The notes: generated by a model not told the origin, from the sequence alone. A stretch of 64,000 nt of DNA from Streptomyces lydicus (GCF_001729485.1 NZ_CP017157.1:620001-684000); one strand, 5' to 3'. Numbered from the stretch's first letter, positions 19,213-30,725 are shown. Numbers and translations are program-made.

Positions 19213-22200
19213 GTGGCGGGCGAGTCCCCCGACAAGTCGGACAAGAAGCAGTCGTCGGGGGAGGCGGCGCAGAGCGGACGTGATCCGCGGCTGTCGGTCC
19301 TCCGTGGGGAGCCGGATGAGCCGGCGACGGAGACCGGGGTTGCTGAGGCAGCTGAGGATTCCGGGACGCCCGGGAAGGGTGAGGGCCCTGAGGCCCCTGA
19401 GCGCTCTGAGACGGCCCAGGAGGCCGCTGGGGCCTCCGCGGACGGCGAGGGCGACGGCGAGGCCGGCGACGGCCGTCTGCGGGACGCCGTGGCGGCCTGG
19501 GTCGCGGGGAAGGGCGACAAGGACGGCGAGGGCGACGCGGAAGAGGCCGGTGACGGCGGAGACGGCGAGGAGTCCGGCAGCGAGAGCCCCGCCTCCAAGG
19601 GCTCCGCGTCCAAGGGCTCCGGGACCAAGGACTCCGGGTCCGAGGCGTCCGGTTCCAAGCAGTCCGGCTCCAAGGCGTCCGGTTCCAAGGCTTCGGTGTC
19701 CGAGGGCGGTTCGGAGAAGGCCGGTTCCGCGAAGGCCAGCTCTGAGGAGTCCGGCTCTGAGGGGTCCGGTGCGGTGAAGGGCGACTCCGAGGGTGCCGCC
19801 GCAAAGCCGACTGCAAAGTCGGATGCCAAGGCCGGCGCGAAGGGTCAGGCGAAGTCCGCCGTCAAGGCCGGCGCGAAGGGCGAGGCGAAGACGGGCGCGA
19901 AGGCGGCAGAGGTCGAGGCCGGGCGTGACGCGGCGGCCGAAGCCGAGACGGACGCCAAGGCCGAGGCCGAGACGGACGCCAAGGCCGAGGCCGAGACGGG
20001 CGCCAAGGCTGGGGCCAAGTCCGGGGTCGAGTCCGGGGCGAAGGTTGACGCCGAGCCCGGGGCCAAGGCTGAGCGCAAGGTTGTTGATCAGCCGACGGCC
20101 GTGTTCAAGACCGTCGGGGCGCAGAAGGGTGCGTCCGGCGCCGAGGGTGACGCGAAGGCTGACGACGCGGCCGGCGAATCGGGCGGCGGTGAGGCCGAGG
20201 ACGACGGGTCGGCGGTCGATGAAGCCACCCGGGTGTTCGCTGTCGCGAAGGGCAAGGGGAAGCCTGCCTCGGGCGAGGCGGTCGACCAGGCGACCACCGC
20301 GTTCAAGATCAACCCGCCCGCCAAGGGCCGGTCCGCGGAGCAGAGCAAGGACACGTCCGCGGAGCAGAGCAAGGACACGTCCGCGGAGCAGGCCAACGGC
20401 AAGGCCGCGGAGGGCCCCAAGGGTGCGCCCGGTGCCAAGGACGCGGACGAGGCCGCGTCCAAGGACAAGGCGAAGGGCAAGGACGCGGACGAGGCCGCTT
20501 CCAAGGGCAAGGACAAGGGCAAGGACGAGGCCAAGGGTTCCAAGGGTGCGTCCGGCGCCAAGGGCGGTGGTTCCGTTGCCGAGAGCGACGCGGAGCGCAC
20601 CAGTCAGTTCGTCGCGCTGAAGCGGGACGACGACTCCGCCGCCGGGCGGTCGCTGGGCAAGACGGCGCCCAGGACCCCGGCCCGTACGCCGGGCAAGGAC
20701 ACGCCCAAGGAGCCGGCCAAGGAGACCCCGAAGGACGCGGCCAAGGGCGCGACCAAGGGGGCTACCAAGGACGCGGCCCAGGACGCGCCCGCGGAGACGT
20801 CGAAGGGGGCGGACAAGCCGGCAGGTAAGGCATCGGGTGCGAGCGGCAAGGCCGCCGCCGCTGCCGGAGCGCTGCCGGCTGCCGCGCCCGCCAAGCCGAG
20901 CACGCCGCAGAAGCCCGCCGACCGGCCCGGTGCCATGCCGCCGGCCGCCGACGCGGGTGCCGCCGCCGCCCCGGCCGGGCTGCCCGAGTCGGAGCGGACC
21001 AAGCAGCAACCCCTGCCCCCGCTCGACCTGCTGGCAAAGCTCACCAACACCCCGCCGCCGCCCGAGACCCCGCTGCGCAACGTCGTCCGCCGGTTCAAGA
21101 TCTGGACCCCGCTGGCGGTGCTGCTGGCGATCATCTTCGTGGTGGTCCAGAGCGTGCGCCCGTTGCCCGAGCCCGCGCTCGCCGTCGGCGGCTCGGCCGC
21201 GTTCACCTTCGACGGCGGCAAGCTCTCGGTGCCGTGGCCCGACCAGGGCCAGGCCGCCGTCTCGGTCGTCGGCGTCGGCAGCCTGGGCACGTCCGGCCAG
21301 GCCAAGCCCGTGCCGACCGCGAGCGTCGCCAAGGTGATGACCGCGTACGTGCTGCTGCGCGACCACCCGCTCAAGAAGGGTGAGAAGGGCCAGACGATCA
21401 CGATCGACGCGCAGGGTGAGGCGGACTCCCAGAAGAAGGACGAGTCGCGCGTTCCGCTCAAGAAGGACCAGCAGTTCAACCAGTACCAGATGCTGCAGAT
21501 GCTGATGATCCCCTCGGGGAACAACGTCGCGCGGCAGCTGGCCCGTTGGGATGCCGGTTCCGAGGGGGCGTTCGTGAAGAAGATGAACGACGCCGCCAAG
21601 AAGCTGGGTATGTCCAAGACGACGTACACCGACCCCAGCGGCCTGGACAAGGCGACCGTGAGCACCGCCGTCGACCAGCTCAAGCTCGCCGAGCAGGTCA
21701 TGAAGAACGACGCGTTCCGGGAGGTCGTGCGCACCGAGAACGTCCAGATCGCGGGCCTGCCGGAGAAGATCTACAACAACAACAGCCTGCTCACGACCAT
21801 GGCGGGCCAGGTCGCCGGCATCAAGACCGGATCGAGCACCCCGGCCGGCGGCACGTTCATGTGGGCGAGCTACCGCACCGTCGGCGGCAAGGACCAGCTG
21901 ATCCTCGGCGTGACGATGGACCAGCACACCAACAGCCCCGACCCCAACGCGCAGCTCGGACTGGTGCTGAGCAACACCGAGAAGGTGATCACCGCGGCCC
22001 GGGGGGCGCTGGTCTCGGACACGGTGGTGAAGAAGGGGCAGGTCGTCGGGTACGTGGACGACGGCCTCGGCGGTCAGACGCCGGTCGTGGCGACCAAGGA
22101 CCTGTCGGCGGTCGGCTGGCCCGGCATGAAGGCGACCTTCGCCATGAGCAACGGCGGCAAGGCCGTCCCCCACGAGGCGAAGGCCGGTACCACCGTCGGT

Positions 22201-22305
22201 GTGCTGACGGTCGGCAACGGCGAGAGCACCCAGAAGGTGCCGGTCGCCCTCAAGGAGGACCTGGTCGAGCCGTCGTTCGGAGCGAAGCTGACCCGGATCG
22301 GCTGA
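19213..22305 (+). CDS. D-alanyl-D-alanine carboxypeptidase with long low-complexity cytoplasmic arm
   Basis: A protein of about 1,030 residues. The C-terminal 350 residues are a serine DD-peptidase: SVAK (SxxK nucleophile motif), PSGNN (SxN) and GIKTGSS (KTG). One membrane span, TPLAVLLAIIFVVVQSV, lies at about 637-653. Before it are roughly 600 residues rich in Lys, Ala, Ser, Gly, Asp and Glu with tandem repeats such as ETDAKAEA and EQSKDTSA, which should be disordered and cytoplasmic. Four short motifs recur inside this arm (DQPTAVF, DEATRVF, DQATTAF, ERTSQF). The enzyme would trim peptidoglycan stem peptides outside the membrane. The GTG start at 19213 is preceded by AAGGAG; DNA upstream is not coding-like. 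Confidence 0.92.
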   Translation: MAGESPDKSDKKQSSGEAAQSGRDPRLSVLRGEPDEPATETGVAEAAEDSGTPGKGEGPEAPERSETAQEAAGASADGEGDGEAGDGRLRDAVAAWVAGKGDKDGEGDAEEAGDGGDGEESGSESPASKGSASKGSGTKDSGSEASGSKQSGSKASGSKASVSEGGSEKAGSAKASSEESGSEGSGAVKGDSEGAAAKPTAKSDAKAGAKGQAKSAVKAGAKGEAKTGAKAAEVEAGRDAAAEAETDAKAEAETDAKAEAETGAKAGAKSGVESGAKVDAEPGAKAERKVVDQPTAVFKTVGAQKGASGAEGDAKADDAAGESGGGEAEDDGSAVDEATRVFAVAKGKGKPASGEAVDQATTAFKINPPAKGRSAEQSKDTSAEQSKDTSAEQANGKAAEGPKGAPGAKDADEAASKDKAKGKDADEAASKGKDKGKDEAKGSKGASGAKGGGSVAESDAERTSQFVALKRDDDSAAGRSLGKTAPRTPARTPGKDTPKEPAKETPKDAAKGATKGATKDAAQDAPAETSKGADKPAGKASGASGKAAAAAGALPAAAPAKPSTPQKPADRPGAMPPAADAGAAAAPAGLPESERTKQQPLPPLDLLAKLTNTPPPPETPLRNVVRRFKIWTPLAVLLAIIFVVVQSVRPLPEPALAVGGSAAFTFDGGKLSVPWPDQGQAAVSVVGVGSLGTSGQAKPVPTASVAKVMTAYVLLRDHPLKKGEKGQTITIDAQGEADSQKKDESRVPLKKDQQFNQYQMLQMLMIPSGNNVARQLARWDAGSEGAFVKKMNDAAKKLGMSKTTYTDPSGLDKATVSTAVDQLKLAEQVMKNDAFREVVRTENVQIAGLPEKIYNNNSLLTTMAGQVAGIKTGSSTPAGGTFMWASYRTVGGKDQLILGVTMDQHTNSPDPNAQLGLVLSNTEKVITAARGALVSDTVVKKGQVVGYVDDGLGGQTPVVATKDLSAVGWPGMKATFAMSNGGKAVPHEAKAGTTVGVLTVGNGESTQKVPVALKEDLVEPSFGAKLTRIG

Positions 22306-22344
22306 GCCGGCCCGGGCTGCGGCAACGGCCCGGCGAAGATCCAC

Positions 22345-22373
22345 GCGGCGCGCCCGGAACCCGGGCGCGCCGC
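22345..22373 (+). terminator. Hairpin after the carboxypeptidase gene
   Basis: Thirteen-base arms (GCGGCGCGCCCGG and its complement) around a three-base loop, 40 bases after the stop codon and followed by CATTTAC. A good intrinsic-terminator candidate. Confidence 0.7.
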
Positions 22374-22411
22374 CATTTACAGTGTGCTTGCCCGTGTCTC
22401 CTCCGTCCCGT

Positions 22412-23953
22412 ATGCGACCGGAGTCCGTCATCGACGCAGCGCAAGCACCCCCCGCGTACGCGTCCGCCGTGCCCGCCCGTGGTGAGTGGGCGGCACGGGG
22501 GACGGTGGTCCTGGTGCCCTCGGGGCTGATGCTGTTCCTGGGGGCGTGGGGCATCCGCCGGCAGGACGCGGTATGGCGGGACGAGGCGGTCACCTACGAC
22601 ATGGCGCACCGCCGCCTGGCCGATCTGTGGCCCACGCTCCAGCACGTCGATGTCGTCCACGGCCTGTACTACGCGCTGATACACCTCTGGTTCCGCGTCT
22701 ACGAGAGCACTCCGGTGGGCGCCCTGGGCGACGTGATCGGCCTGCGGCTGCCGTCCGTGGCCGCCATGACCGCCGCCGCGGCGGGCGTCGCCCTGCTGGG
22801 GCAGCGCCTGGTCGGGCGGCGGGCCGGGCTGCTCGCCGGTCTCACCTTCGCGCTGGTCCCGGTCGTGCAGCAGTACGCCCAGGAGGGCCGCTCGTACGCG
22901 GCGGTCTGCGCGCTGGTCGTCTGGGCGACGTATCTGCTGGTGCCGGCCGCCGCCCGGCCGCCGCGCGGAACGCTGTGGCCGGGCTACACGGCGCTGATGC
23001 TGTGCGCCTGCCTCATACACGAGTTCGCGTCGCTGGCGCTGGCCGCGCACGGTGCCGCGCTGGTGCTCGCCCCTGTGCCGCGCCGGGTGCTGCGCGCCTG
23101 GGCCCTGTGCTGCCTGACCGTCCTCGCGGCGCTGGCGCCGCTGGCCGTGTACAGCAGCCGGCAGTCCGCGCAGATCAGCTGGCTGATGTGGCCGGACCCG
23201 CTGCAGTTGCTGACGTTCGCCGTCCTCGCGGTGCTCGGCATCGCCTGCGCCCGCGTGCCGGTGCGCTCCCGCGGCCCGGTCGGCCTGCGGGCGCTGGGCA
23301 TTCCCCTCCTGCTCCTGCCCACCCTCCTGCTGCTGCTCCTCTCGCACGTCGAGCCGGCCTACGTCGACCGCTACGTCCTCTACTACGTCGTGGGGTTCGC
23401 GCTGCTCGCCGGGGCCGCGCTGGCCCGGCTGCTGCGTCCGGCCGGCGAACAGGGCCAGACCCGCGCCCGGCGGCTGCGCAGAAGCCTCGCGGTGGCGGCG
23501 GCGGTGGCCGCGCTGCTGCCCGTCAACGTCCATCTGCGCAGCCCCGACAGCCGGGTCGACGACGTCACCGCGGTCGCCGAGGCCGTGCGCGCGCAGGCCC
23601 GGCCCGGCGACGGCCTGCTGTTCATGCCGGCCCGGCGGCGGATCTGGCGGGCCACCCTCCCGCACGACTTCCGCGGGCTGACCGACCTCGCCCTGGCCAG
23701 GAGCCCGCTGGCCTCCCACACCCTCTACGGCACCGAACGCACCGGTGACGCCATCCACGACCGGATACTGACCGTCCGCCGGATCATCGTCGCGAGCGAC
23801 CCCGACGGCCGGCCCACCGACAACAGTGACCAGGAGATCGCCAAGCGCAGCACGCTGCGCGACGCGTTCGAGCGCTGCGCCGGCACGGACATCCACGGTG
23901 CCCGGGTCACGGTGTACGGGCGGCGGCCGGGGGCGTGCGCGGGGCTGGGGTAG
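22412..23953 (+). CDS. Glycosyltransferase family 39-like membrane protein
   Basis: About 513 residues with some ten hydrophobic segments. After the first membrane span comes RRQDAVWRDEAVTYDMAHR, matching the first-loop Asp/Glu motif of GT39/ArnT-like transferases that use polyprenyl-phosphate sugars; DVVHGLYYALIHLWFR follows as in that family. It probably glycosylates an exported lipid or protein; donor and acceptor are unknown. Start is ATG 22412; GTG 22382 is in frame but neither has a clear ribosome site. The C-terminal 100 residues form an extracytoplasmic soluble part. Confidence 0.78.
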   Translation: MRPESVIDAAQAPPAYASAVPARGEWAARGTVVLVPSGLMLFLGAWGIRRQDAVWRDEAVTYDMAHRRLADLWPTLQHVDVVHGLYYALIHLWFRVYESTPVGALGDVIGLRLPSVAAMTAAAAGVALLGQRLVGRRAGLLAGLTFALVPVVQQYAQEGRSYAAVCALVVWATYLLVPAAARPPRGTLWPGYTALMLCACLIHEFASLALAAHGAALVLAPVPRRVLRAWALCCLTVLAALAPLAVYSSRQSAQISWLMWPDPLQLLTFAVLAVLGIACARVPVRSRGPVGLRALGIPLLLLPTLLLLLLSHVEPAYVDRYVLYYVVGFALLAGAALARLLRPAGEQGQTRARRLRRSLAVAAAVAALLPVNVHLRSPDSRVDDVTAVAEAVRAQARPGDGLLFMPARRRIWRATLPHDFRGLTDLALARSPLASHTLYGTERTGDAIHDRILTVRRIIVASDPDGRPTDNSDQEIAKRSTLRDAFERCAGTDIHGARVTVYGRRPGACAGLG

Positions 23954-24127
23954 CGGCGGCGGCGCGCCCGGGGGCACCCGGGGGCACCCGGGGGCGTGGC
24001 GGCGGGGCCGTGGCGGAACGGGGCGGGGGCCGTGCGGGCGGGTGCTGTACGCCGGAGTGGTCATCGCGCCCCGGCCCGCCGCGAGTCTTCGGTGGCTACG
24101 GCGGGCAGACATGCCTACGGTGCCGGT

Positions 24128-24958
24128 ATGAGTAGCTCCCCGGAGTACGCCACCTTCCATTTCCACGCGCTGCACCACGCCGACCAGCCGCTGCTGCTGC
24201 CCAACGCCTGGGATGTCGCCTCGGCCGTCGTGCTCGCCGGAGCCGGATATCCGGCGGTCGGCACGACGAGCCTGGGCGTCGCCGCGGCCCACGGCTACCC
24301 CGACGGGCGGGCTCTCGCCGAGGCCCGGGACGCGACGCTGGCCCTCGCGCTGCGCCTCAACGGCCGGCTGGAGTGCCCGTACACCGTCGACATCGAGGGC
24401 GGGTTCGGCGGGGACGCGGCGCAGGTGGCCAACCTGGCGGGGGAGTTGGCGGAGGCCGGGGCCGCGGGGCTCAATCTGGAGGACGGGCTGCCGGGTGGCG
24501 CGGGGCTGCAGGACCCGGCCCGGCAGGCCGAGTTGATCAGCGCCGCGAAGGAGCGGGCGCCGGGGCTGTTCCTCAACGCCCGGATCGACACCCACTGGCT
24601 GGTGGACGCCCCGCCGCCGCTGTCGGAGACGCTTGCCCGCGCCGAGAGCTATCTGGCCGCGGGCGCGGACGGGATCTTCGTCCCCGGGGTGGTCACCGAC
24701 GAGGACGTAGCGGTGCTGGTCGCCGAGGTGCCGGCGCCGGTGAACATCCTCTTCACCCCGGGCCGGCACACCCTCGGCCGGCTGGCGGAGCTGGGGGTGC
24801 GCCGCATCAGCACCGGCTCGCTGCTCTTCCGTACGGCGCTGCAGGCCGCGCTCGGGGCGGCGGAGGCCATCCGGGAGGGGCGGGAGCTGCCGGATGTGAC
24901 CGGGACCGGCGGCGGGGTGCTGGGGTACGCGGACGTGCAGCGGATGCTGGGGGAGTAG
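24128..24958 (+). CDS. Isocitrate lyase/PEP mutase family protein
   Basis: This 276-residue alpha/beta-barrel protein has LLLPNAWDVASAVVLAGAGYPAVGTTS at the start, VDIEGGFGGD (metal-binding acidic loop), GLNLEDGLPGG and NARIDTHWL. All are typical of the PEP mutase/isocitrate lyase superfamily subgroup of about 270 residues. Members cleave or rearrange 2-hydroxy- or phosphono-acids; the specific reaction is not predictable. The ATG at 24128 follows TGCCGGT without a strong site. It overlaps no neighbour. Confidence 0.88.
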   Translation: MSSSPEYATFHFHALHHADQPLLLPNAWDVASAVVLAGAGYPAVGTTSLGVAAAHGYPDGRALAEARDATLALALRLNGRLECPYTVDIEGGFGGDAAQVANLAGELAEAGAAGLNLEDGLPGGAGLQDPARQAELISAAKERAPGLFLNARIDTHWLVDAPPPLSETLARAESYLAAGADGIFVPGVVTDEDVAVLVAEVPAPVNILFTPGRHTLGRLAELGVRRISTGSLLFRTALQAALGAAEAIREGRELPDVTGTGGGVLGYADVQRMLGE

Positions 24959-25043
24959 CGGCCGCTCCCGGTGGCCGGGCGACGCTCCGGCCGCGGGTTT
25001 CCGGCGGCCGGTCCGTACGCAGGGCCGGCCGGTCCGGGGCGGA

Positions 25044-25328
25044 TCAGATCCGGCGGCCGCGGTCGGCGTGCCGCCGGCGGTGCACGACGGCGGCCGCGCC
25101 CACCATGCCCAGCGCGCCGGCGCCGCCGATGAGGCCCGCCTTGGGCAGGTGACCGGCCTTCTCGGCCAGTCCGGCCAGCCCGTTGTCGGGCAGCATGATC
25201 GACGTCCGGCTCTCCGTGGGCGCGGTGGAATCGGCGGCGAAGGCGGCGCCCGCGGGAAGCAGCAGGACGGCCAGCGCACCGGTCGCGACGGCGGCGGTAC
25301 GGATCATGGAGCGGCTCGGGGTCCGCAT
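25044..25328 (-). CDS. Small exported protein with C-terminal membrane anchor
   Basis: A 94-residue protein with a basic N-terminus, a hydrophobic signal (TAAVATGALAVLLLPAGAAFA, cleavage likely after AFA), a short polar middle with LPDNG and HLPKAG, then a second hydrophobic stretch and a basic tail (HRRRHADRGRR). This is the layout of a surface-anchored small protein. The C-terminus imitates a sortase substrate but has no clean LPxTG/LAxTG motif. GAGGAG stands six bases before the ATG. Confidence 0.72.
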   Translation of the reverse strand: MRTPSRSMIRTAAVATGALAVLLLPAGAAFAADSTAPTESRTSIMLPDNGLAGLAEKAGHLPKAGLIGGAGALGMVGAAAVVHRRRHADRGRRI

Positions 25329-25468
25329 GGGTACTCCTCGTCGGGGGCGGCACGGGCCGCCCGATAGGGGCGCGGTACGGCACAGCAGGGTACGGAGCGT
25401 CCTTAACGGCAACCCGTACGTTGTGTAACAGCCAGCAAGATCTCTGGCACCGGTCGTGTGAAGGACCG

Positions 25469-25500
25469 CCCTGTGCGGCCCGCTCAAAGGCCGCACAGGG
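25469..25500 (-). terminator. Hairpin downstream of recQ
   Basis: Twelve-base arms (CCCTGTGCGGCC and its complement) with an eight-base loop, 18 bases beyond the stop codon of the minus-strand recQ gene. Confidence 0.7.
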
Positions 25501-25518
25501 GGGCAAAGCGCCGAGGGC

Positions 25519-27504
<1,986 letters not shown>

Positions 27505-27901
27505 CCCTGAAGCCTACGAGCTTCGCGGAGTGCTCTGCCGGGGCCTGTGGACAACCGTGGTGATTGAGCCGGAACGCACGCTGGGCCGAACGGGTGCCCT
27601 GGCGTCAAGGCCGTTGTCGGGCGGCAACACGTCTGGATTACTGGTGGTGCCTGGTCGGTGGGCCGTCCATCCCCCTCGGGCTTCAGCAGTCGGTCCGCCC
27701 GCCGCCCCTCGTACGGGGCGGTGGGGGGCCGGCCGGTAGCACGGCGGCCCCGCACACTCCCCAGGTGTGATCCGGCCGGATGTGCCCGCCCGGGCCGTTC
27801 TCCCGTACGGCCGGCTGCTGCCAGTGCCCGGACTCCGAGGACGCACCGCGTCCGTCGCGAGCGGAGCCGGGCAACAAGCCGCAGACAGCAGGAGGACTTC
27901 C
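27505..27901. other. Divergent intergenic region, recQ / TIG gene
   Basis: About 400 bases with no supported gene. It contains leader sequences for both genes and short GC-rich inverted repeats near 27700-27735. The segment just before 27902 has AGGAGGAC, the ribosome site of the TIG gene. Confidence 0.45.
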
Positions 27902-28744
27902 ATGTCCACACCCACACCCCAACTGATCTCGCCGGTCCAGCAGCCGCACCTCCCGCCGCCCGGGCAGGGGCCCGTGCTGCTCGCCGTGCTGCCGAACTCG
28001 GGGCCGACCTCGGGTGGCAACACCGTGACCCTGGTCGGGCTGGGCCTGGCCGGCACCACCACCGTCCTGTTCGGGGGCACGCCGGCCACCATCATCGGGC
28101 AGGACCTCGTCGGGCTGACGGTCACGGTGCTGCCCCCGGCGCACGCCGCGGGTGCCGTACAGGTCACCGCGACCAACGCGGTGGGCACCACCAACCCGGT
28201 GACCTACGTCTACGTGGTGGGGACGCCGCCGCTGCCGCCCACCGCCACGGTGATCGTCCCTGTCTCGGGGCCGACCGCGGGCGGTACCCCGTTCACGATT
28301 CTCGGGACCAACCTGCAGGGCGGGACCGTCACCTTCGGCGGCACCCCGGCCACCGTCCTCGGTACGGACCCCAGTGGCGCGGTGCTGTTCGGCCTCACCC
28401 CGGCCGGCCCCCCCGGTGGCGGCAACGTCCCGGTCGTCGTGACGACCCCGGCCGGCACCGCGACCGTCCCCGGCGGATTCACCTACCTCCCGCCGGCTCC
28501 GGTGGTCACCGTCCCGGTGACGCCGGCCTCGGCGACCGCCGGCTCCACCTTCTCCCTCTCCGGGACCAATCTCTACGGTGCGACCGTGCTCTTCGGAGGC
28601 ACGCCCGCCACCGGGGTCACGGTCAACGGGACCGGCACCGCCGTCACCGGGACGGTCCCACCCGGCACCGTCGGGTCGACCGTGACGGTGACCGTCCAGA
28701 CCGCGGGCGGCACCGCCAACGCCGGCACCTTCACCTACCTGTGA
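27902..28744 (+). CDS. Protein with three IPT/TIG domains
   Basis: A 280-residue protein made almost only of three immunoglobulin-like IPT/TIG repeats, each starting with a PNSGPTSGG-type segment (SGPTSGG, SGPTAGG, then PASATAGS). Each repeat carries FGGTPAT and ends near TYVYV or FTYL. There is no signal peptide, so either secretion is non-classical or it works inside the cell. Such proteins often bind carbohydrate or mediate adhesion. AGGAGGAC precedes the ATG by five bases. It converges on the recombinase gene with a shared hairpin between them. Confidence 0.85.
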   Translation: MSTPTPQLISPVQQPHLPPPGQGPVLLAVLPNSGPTSGGNTVTLVGLGLAGTTTVLFGGTPATIIGQDLVGLTVTVLPPAHAAGAVQVTATNAVGTTNPVTYVYVVGTPPLPPTATVIVPVSGPTAGGTPFTILGTNLQGGTVTFGGTPATVLGTDPSGAVLFGLTPAGPPGGGNVPVVVTTPAGTATVPGGFTYLPPAPVVTVPVTPASATAGSTFSLSGTNLYGATVLFGGTPATGVTVNGTGTAVTGTVPPGTVGSTVTVTVQTAGGTANAGTFTYL

Positions 28745-28882
28745 GGTGACGGAGAGCTCTCCGGGCGGTAGCCGGCCCGGGGACGTGACGCCGGATCCCG
28801 CGGGCGGCTGGATGTCCCGCCGGTGAGGAGGCGGCCGAGGGCTCCGGTGCCGTCACCGCTCGGAGGGCGCAGTACGACCGAC

Positions 28883-28915
28883 CCGGCCCCCGCCCGCTTC
28901 ACGGGCGGGGGCCGG
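28883..28915. terminator. Convergent hairpin overlapping the recombinase 3' end
   Basis: Fourteen-base perfect arms around the loop CTTCA. It lies between the plus-strand TIG gene and the minus-strand recombinase, and overlaps the last codons of the latter. It can serve both directions. Confidence 0.65.
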
Positions 28916-29909
28916 CTCCTGGCCGGGGCTCCCCGCCGTCCGCCGTCGCCGCGGGGGATACGCCGCCGGGCGGCAGATAGCCCCGGACGGCCTCCGGCGA
29001 CGGGCGCTCGGCGACCTGGCACAGCACGGGCAGCGGAAGCCCGGCGTCCGCCATCCACGTCAGCCCGGTGTGCCGCAGGTCGTGGCGCAGCAGATACGGG
29101 TGCCCGAGGTCGACCACGACGTCGTCCCAGCCGGTCGCCTCGCGCAGAACCGCGGTGGAGAACCGGCAGCGGGCCGGGCCGGTGAACAGCCGGGCCTGCG
29201 GGGTGTGCCGCGCCGCCTCCAGCCGCCCGGCCACCAGCACGCGGGCCGCGGGCCGCAGCGGCACCGTCCGCCGGCTGCGGCCGCGGGACGCGCAGTCCAC
29301 CAGGCCGCCCGGCTCGGACACGGTGCGCCGGCACACCCGCCAGGTCCAGCTGTCGGTGTCGATGTCCTGTGCCCGGAGGGCGGAGACCTCGGAGAATCGG
29401 GTGCCCGTCCAGGCGGCGAAGCGCACGATGTCGCCCCAGCCCCGGTAGCCGTCCGGGGACCGCTGGACGAGGCGGGCCGCCAGCCGGTCGAGGGCCTCCG
29501 GGCCGGGCAGCGCCAGCTGCCGCGGGGCGGCGTGCTCGGCCTGGGCGCGCTGGAACTCCTGCTGCCAGCCGGTCACCCGGGCCGGATTGGCGTCCAGCAG
29601 GCCGTCGCGGACGGCCTGCTCCAGGACGCGCACCAGCACGGCGAGGCTGTTCTTCAGCGTCGACAGGCCGCACTCGTCGGTGATCCAGCAGTGCAGCGCG
29701 CGGTTGACGACCCGGCGGGTCATCCGGCGCACGTGGACGTGCCCGATGCTGGGCAGGACGCGCAGCCGCCACCCGGCCCGGTAGGGCGACATGGTCAGCG
29801 GCTCCAGCCCTTCTATCGCGGCCTCCCACCGCTGTTCCCCGTACTCGGCGAGCGTCATCGTGGGGATGTCGCAGGCGCGGGAAGACCGGCACACCGCATC
29901 GAACGTCAT
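28899..29909 (-). CDS. Orphan tyrosine recombinase/integrase-like protein
   Basis: A 336-residue protein. The N-terminal half resembles a SAM-like core-binding domain (YGEQRWEAAIEGLEPLTMSPYR, then NRALHCWITDECG). The catalytic half has the first Arg in WTGTRFSEVSALR, HDLRHTG for the His-x-x-Arg pair, and a Tyr in AVRGYLPP as possible nucleophile. The usual LGHxS block is replaced by QVAERPS, so activity is uncertain. There is no tRNA, excisionase or repeat beside it. ATG 29909 was chosen because coding character starts there; the frame is open to 30194. Confidence 0.75.
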   Translation of the reverse strand: MTFDAVCRSSRACDIPTMTLAEYGEQRWEAAIEGLEPLTMSPYRAGWRLRVLPSIGHVHVRRMTRRVVNRALHCWITDECGLSTLKNSLAVLVRVLEQAVRDGLLDANPARVTGWQQEFQRAQAEHAAPRQLALPGPEALDRLAARLVQRSPDGYRGWGDIVRFAAWTGTRFSEVSALRAQDIDTDSWTWRVCRRTVSEPGGLVDCASRGRSRRTVPLRPAARVLVAGRLEAARHTPQARLFTGPARCRFSTAVLREATGWDDVVVDLGHPYLLRHDLRHTGLTWMADAGLPLPVLCQVAERPSPEAVRGYLPPGGVSPAATADGGEPRPGAGPRP

Positions 29910-30462
29910 TATCGAATGGCCCTTGTCTGAGGGGGAGTTGCCGACGGTCCGGTGGTGGGGGGAAGCGCGGGGGCCTCGTGCGCGCGGAACCGGTCGGAGA
30001 CCGGTGGGCACTTCAATTTGCCTTACTGCGCGGCGTGTTCGGCCCGGGACGGTGTCCCGGCGCGGCAAACGCCGGCCGGCGGACGCTCTACGGGTGCCGG
30101 GCACCCCGTGCGTGAATGCCGAGCGGCGCGCGCAATGCTGTAGACGGCCCCATTTCGCGGTGGAGCGGAAGAAGTGCGCAAGTCGGCGCTGCATCAGTCA
30201 TGAGCGAATTAAAGACATCGACCAATGCCGCGGCGCAAGTTGGTACGAGTTTCCAGATTTCGCGCTGCTCCGAACGGGTGGCCTTAGCGGTTGACTGTTG
30301 TAGGCCGTCTATGGGCCGTGGATAACTTGACACATCCAACCGGTGGGCCGCCCACCCTCTCCGGGGAGCGGCATCTGGCCTACTCGTTGGCCCGGCCCCG
30401 TGCCTGGTTGCGGTCAGACCGTGGTGCCGTATGGGCGTCCCCGGTAGAGGGTTTTGGATCCG

Positions 30463-30492
30463 TCAGCCGGTGCCGATTTCGGCACCGGCTGA
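30463..30492. promoter_or_regulatory. Perfect 14-base-arm palindrome
   Basis: Arms TCAGCCGGTGCCGA and its complement flank two bases (TT). No gene ends beside it, so an operator is likelier than a terminator. Its outer half-site TCAGCCG recurs at 30726-30745. Confidence 0.5.
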
Positions 30493-30725
30493 TCGGCCCC
30501 CCACCCTTCGACCGAGGGGGCGTCATGCGATCGAATACCGCCGGCCGGCGGGGGAGCGGCAGCTGCGCCCCACTCCCGGCCCGCCGCTCGAGCCGCCGCC
30601 CACACCCCTCCCGCCCGGTGCCGCTCCGCAGGCCACGCCGGGTCGGCCGGCGCCCCCTTCCCCTCGGCAGCCGCCGCTCGCGGTGACCTCTTTGCAGGTT
30701 CCCCCGCCGCACATCTGTATCCGGA

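Noticed and set aside
20340..20400. Short tandem repeats in the carboxypeptidase gene as a CRISPR-like or mobile repeat
   Set aside because: They are in frame, encode a low-complexity protein arm and have no regular spacers.
18853..22593. 1,246-residue minus-strand open frame opposite the carboxypeptidase
   Set aside because: It is the antisense of the repeat-rich arm; the Leu/Gly/Arg repeats mirror the Lys/Ala repeats of the real gene.
25044..25328. Sortase substrate call for the small exported protein
   Set aside because: The C-terminal hydrophobic and basic parts fit, but no LPxTG or LAxTG motif precedes them.
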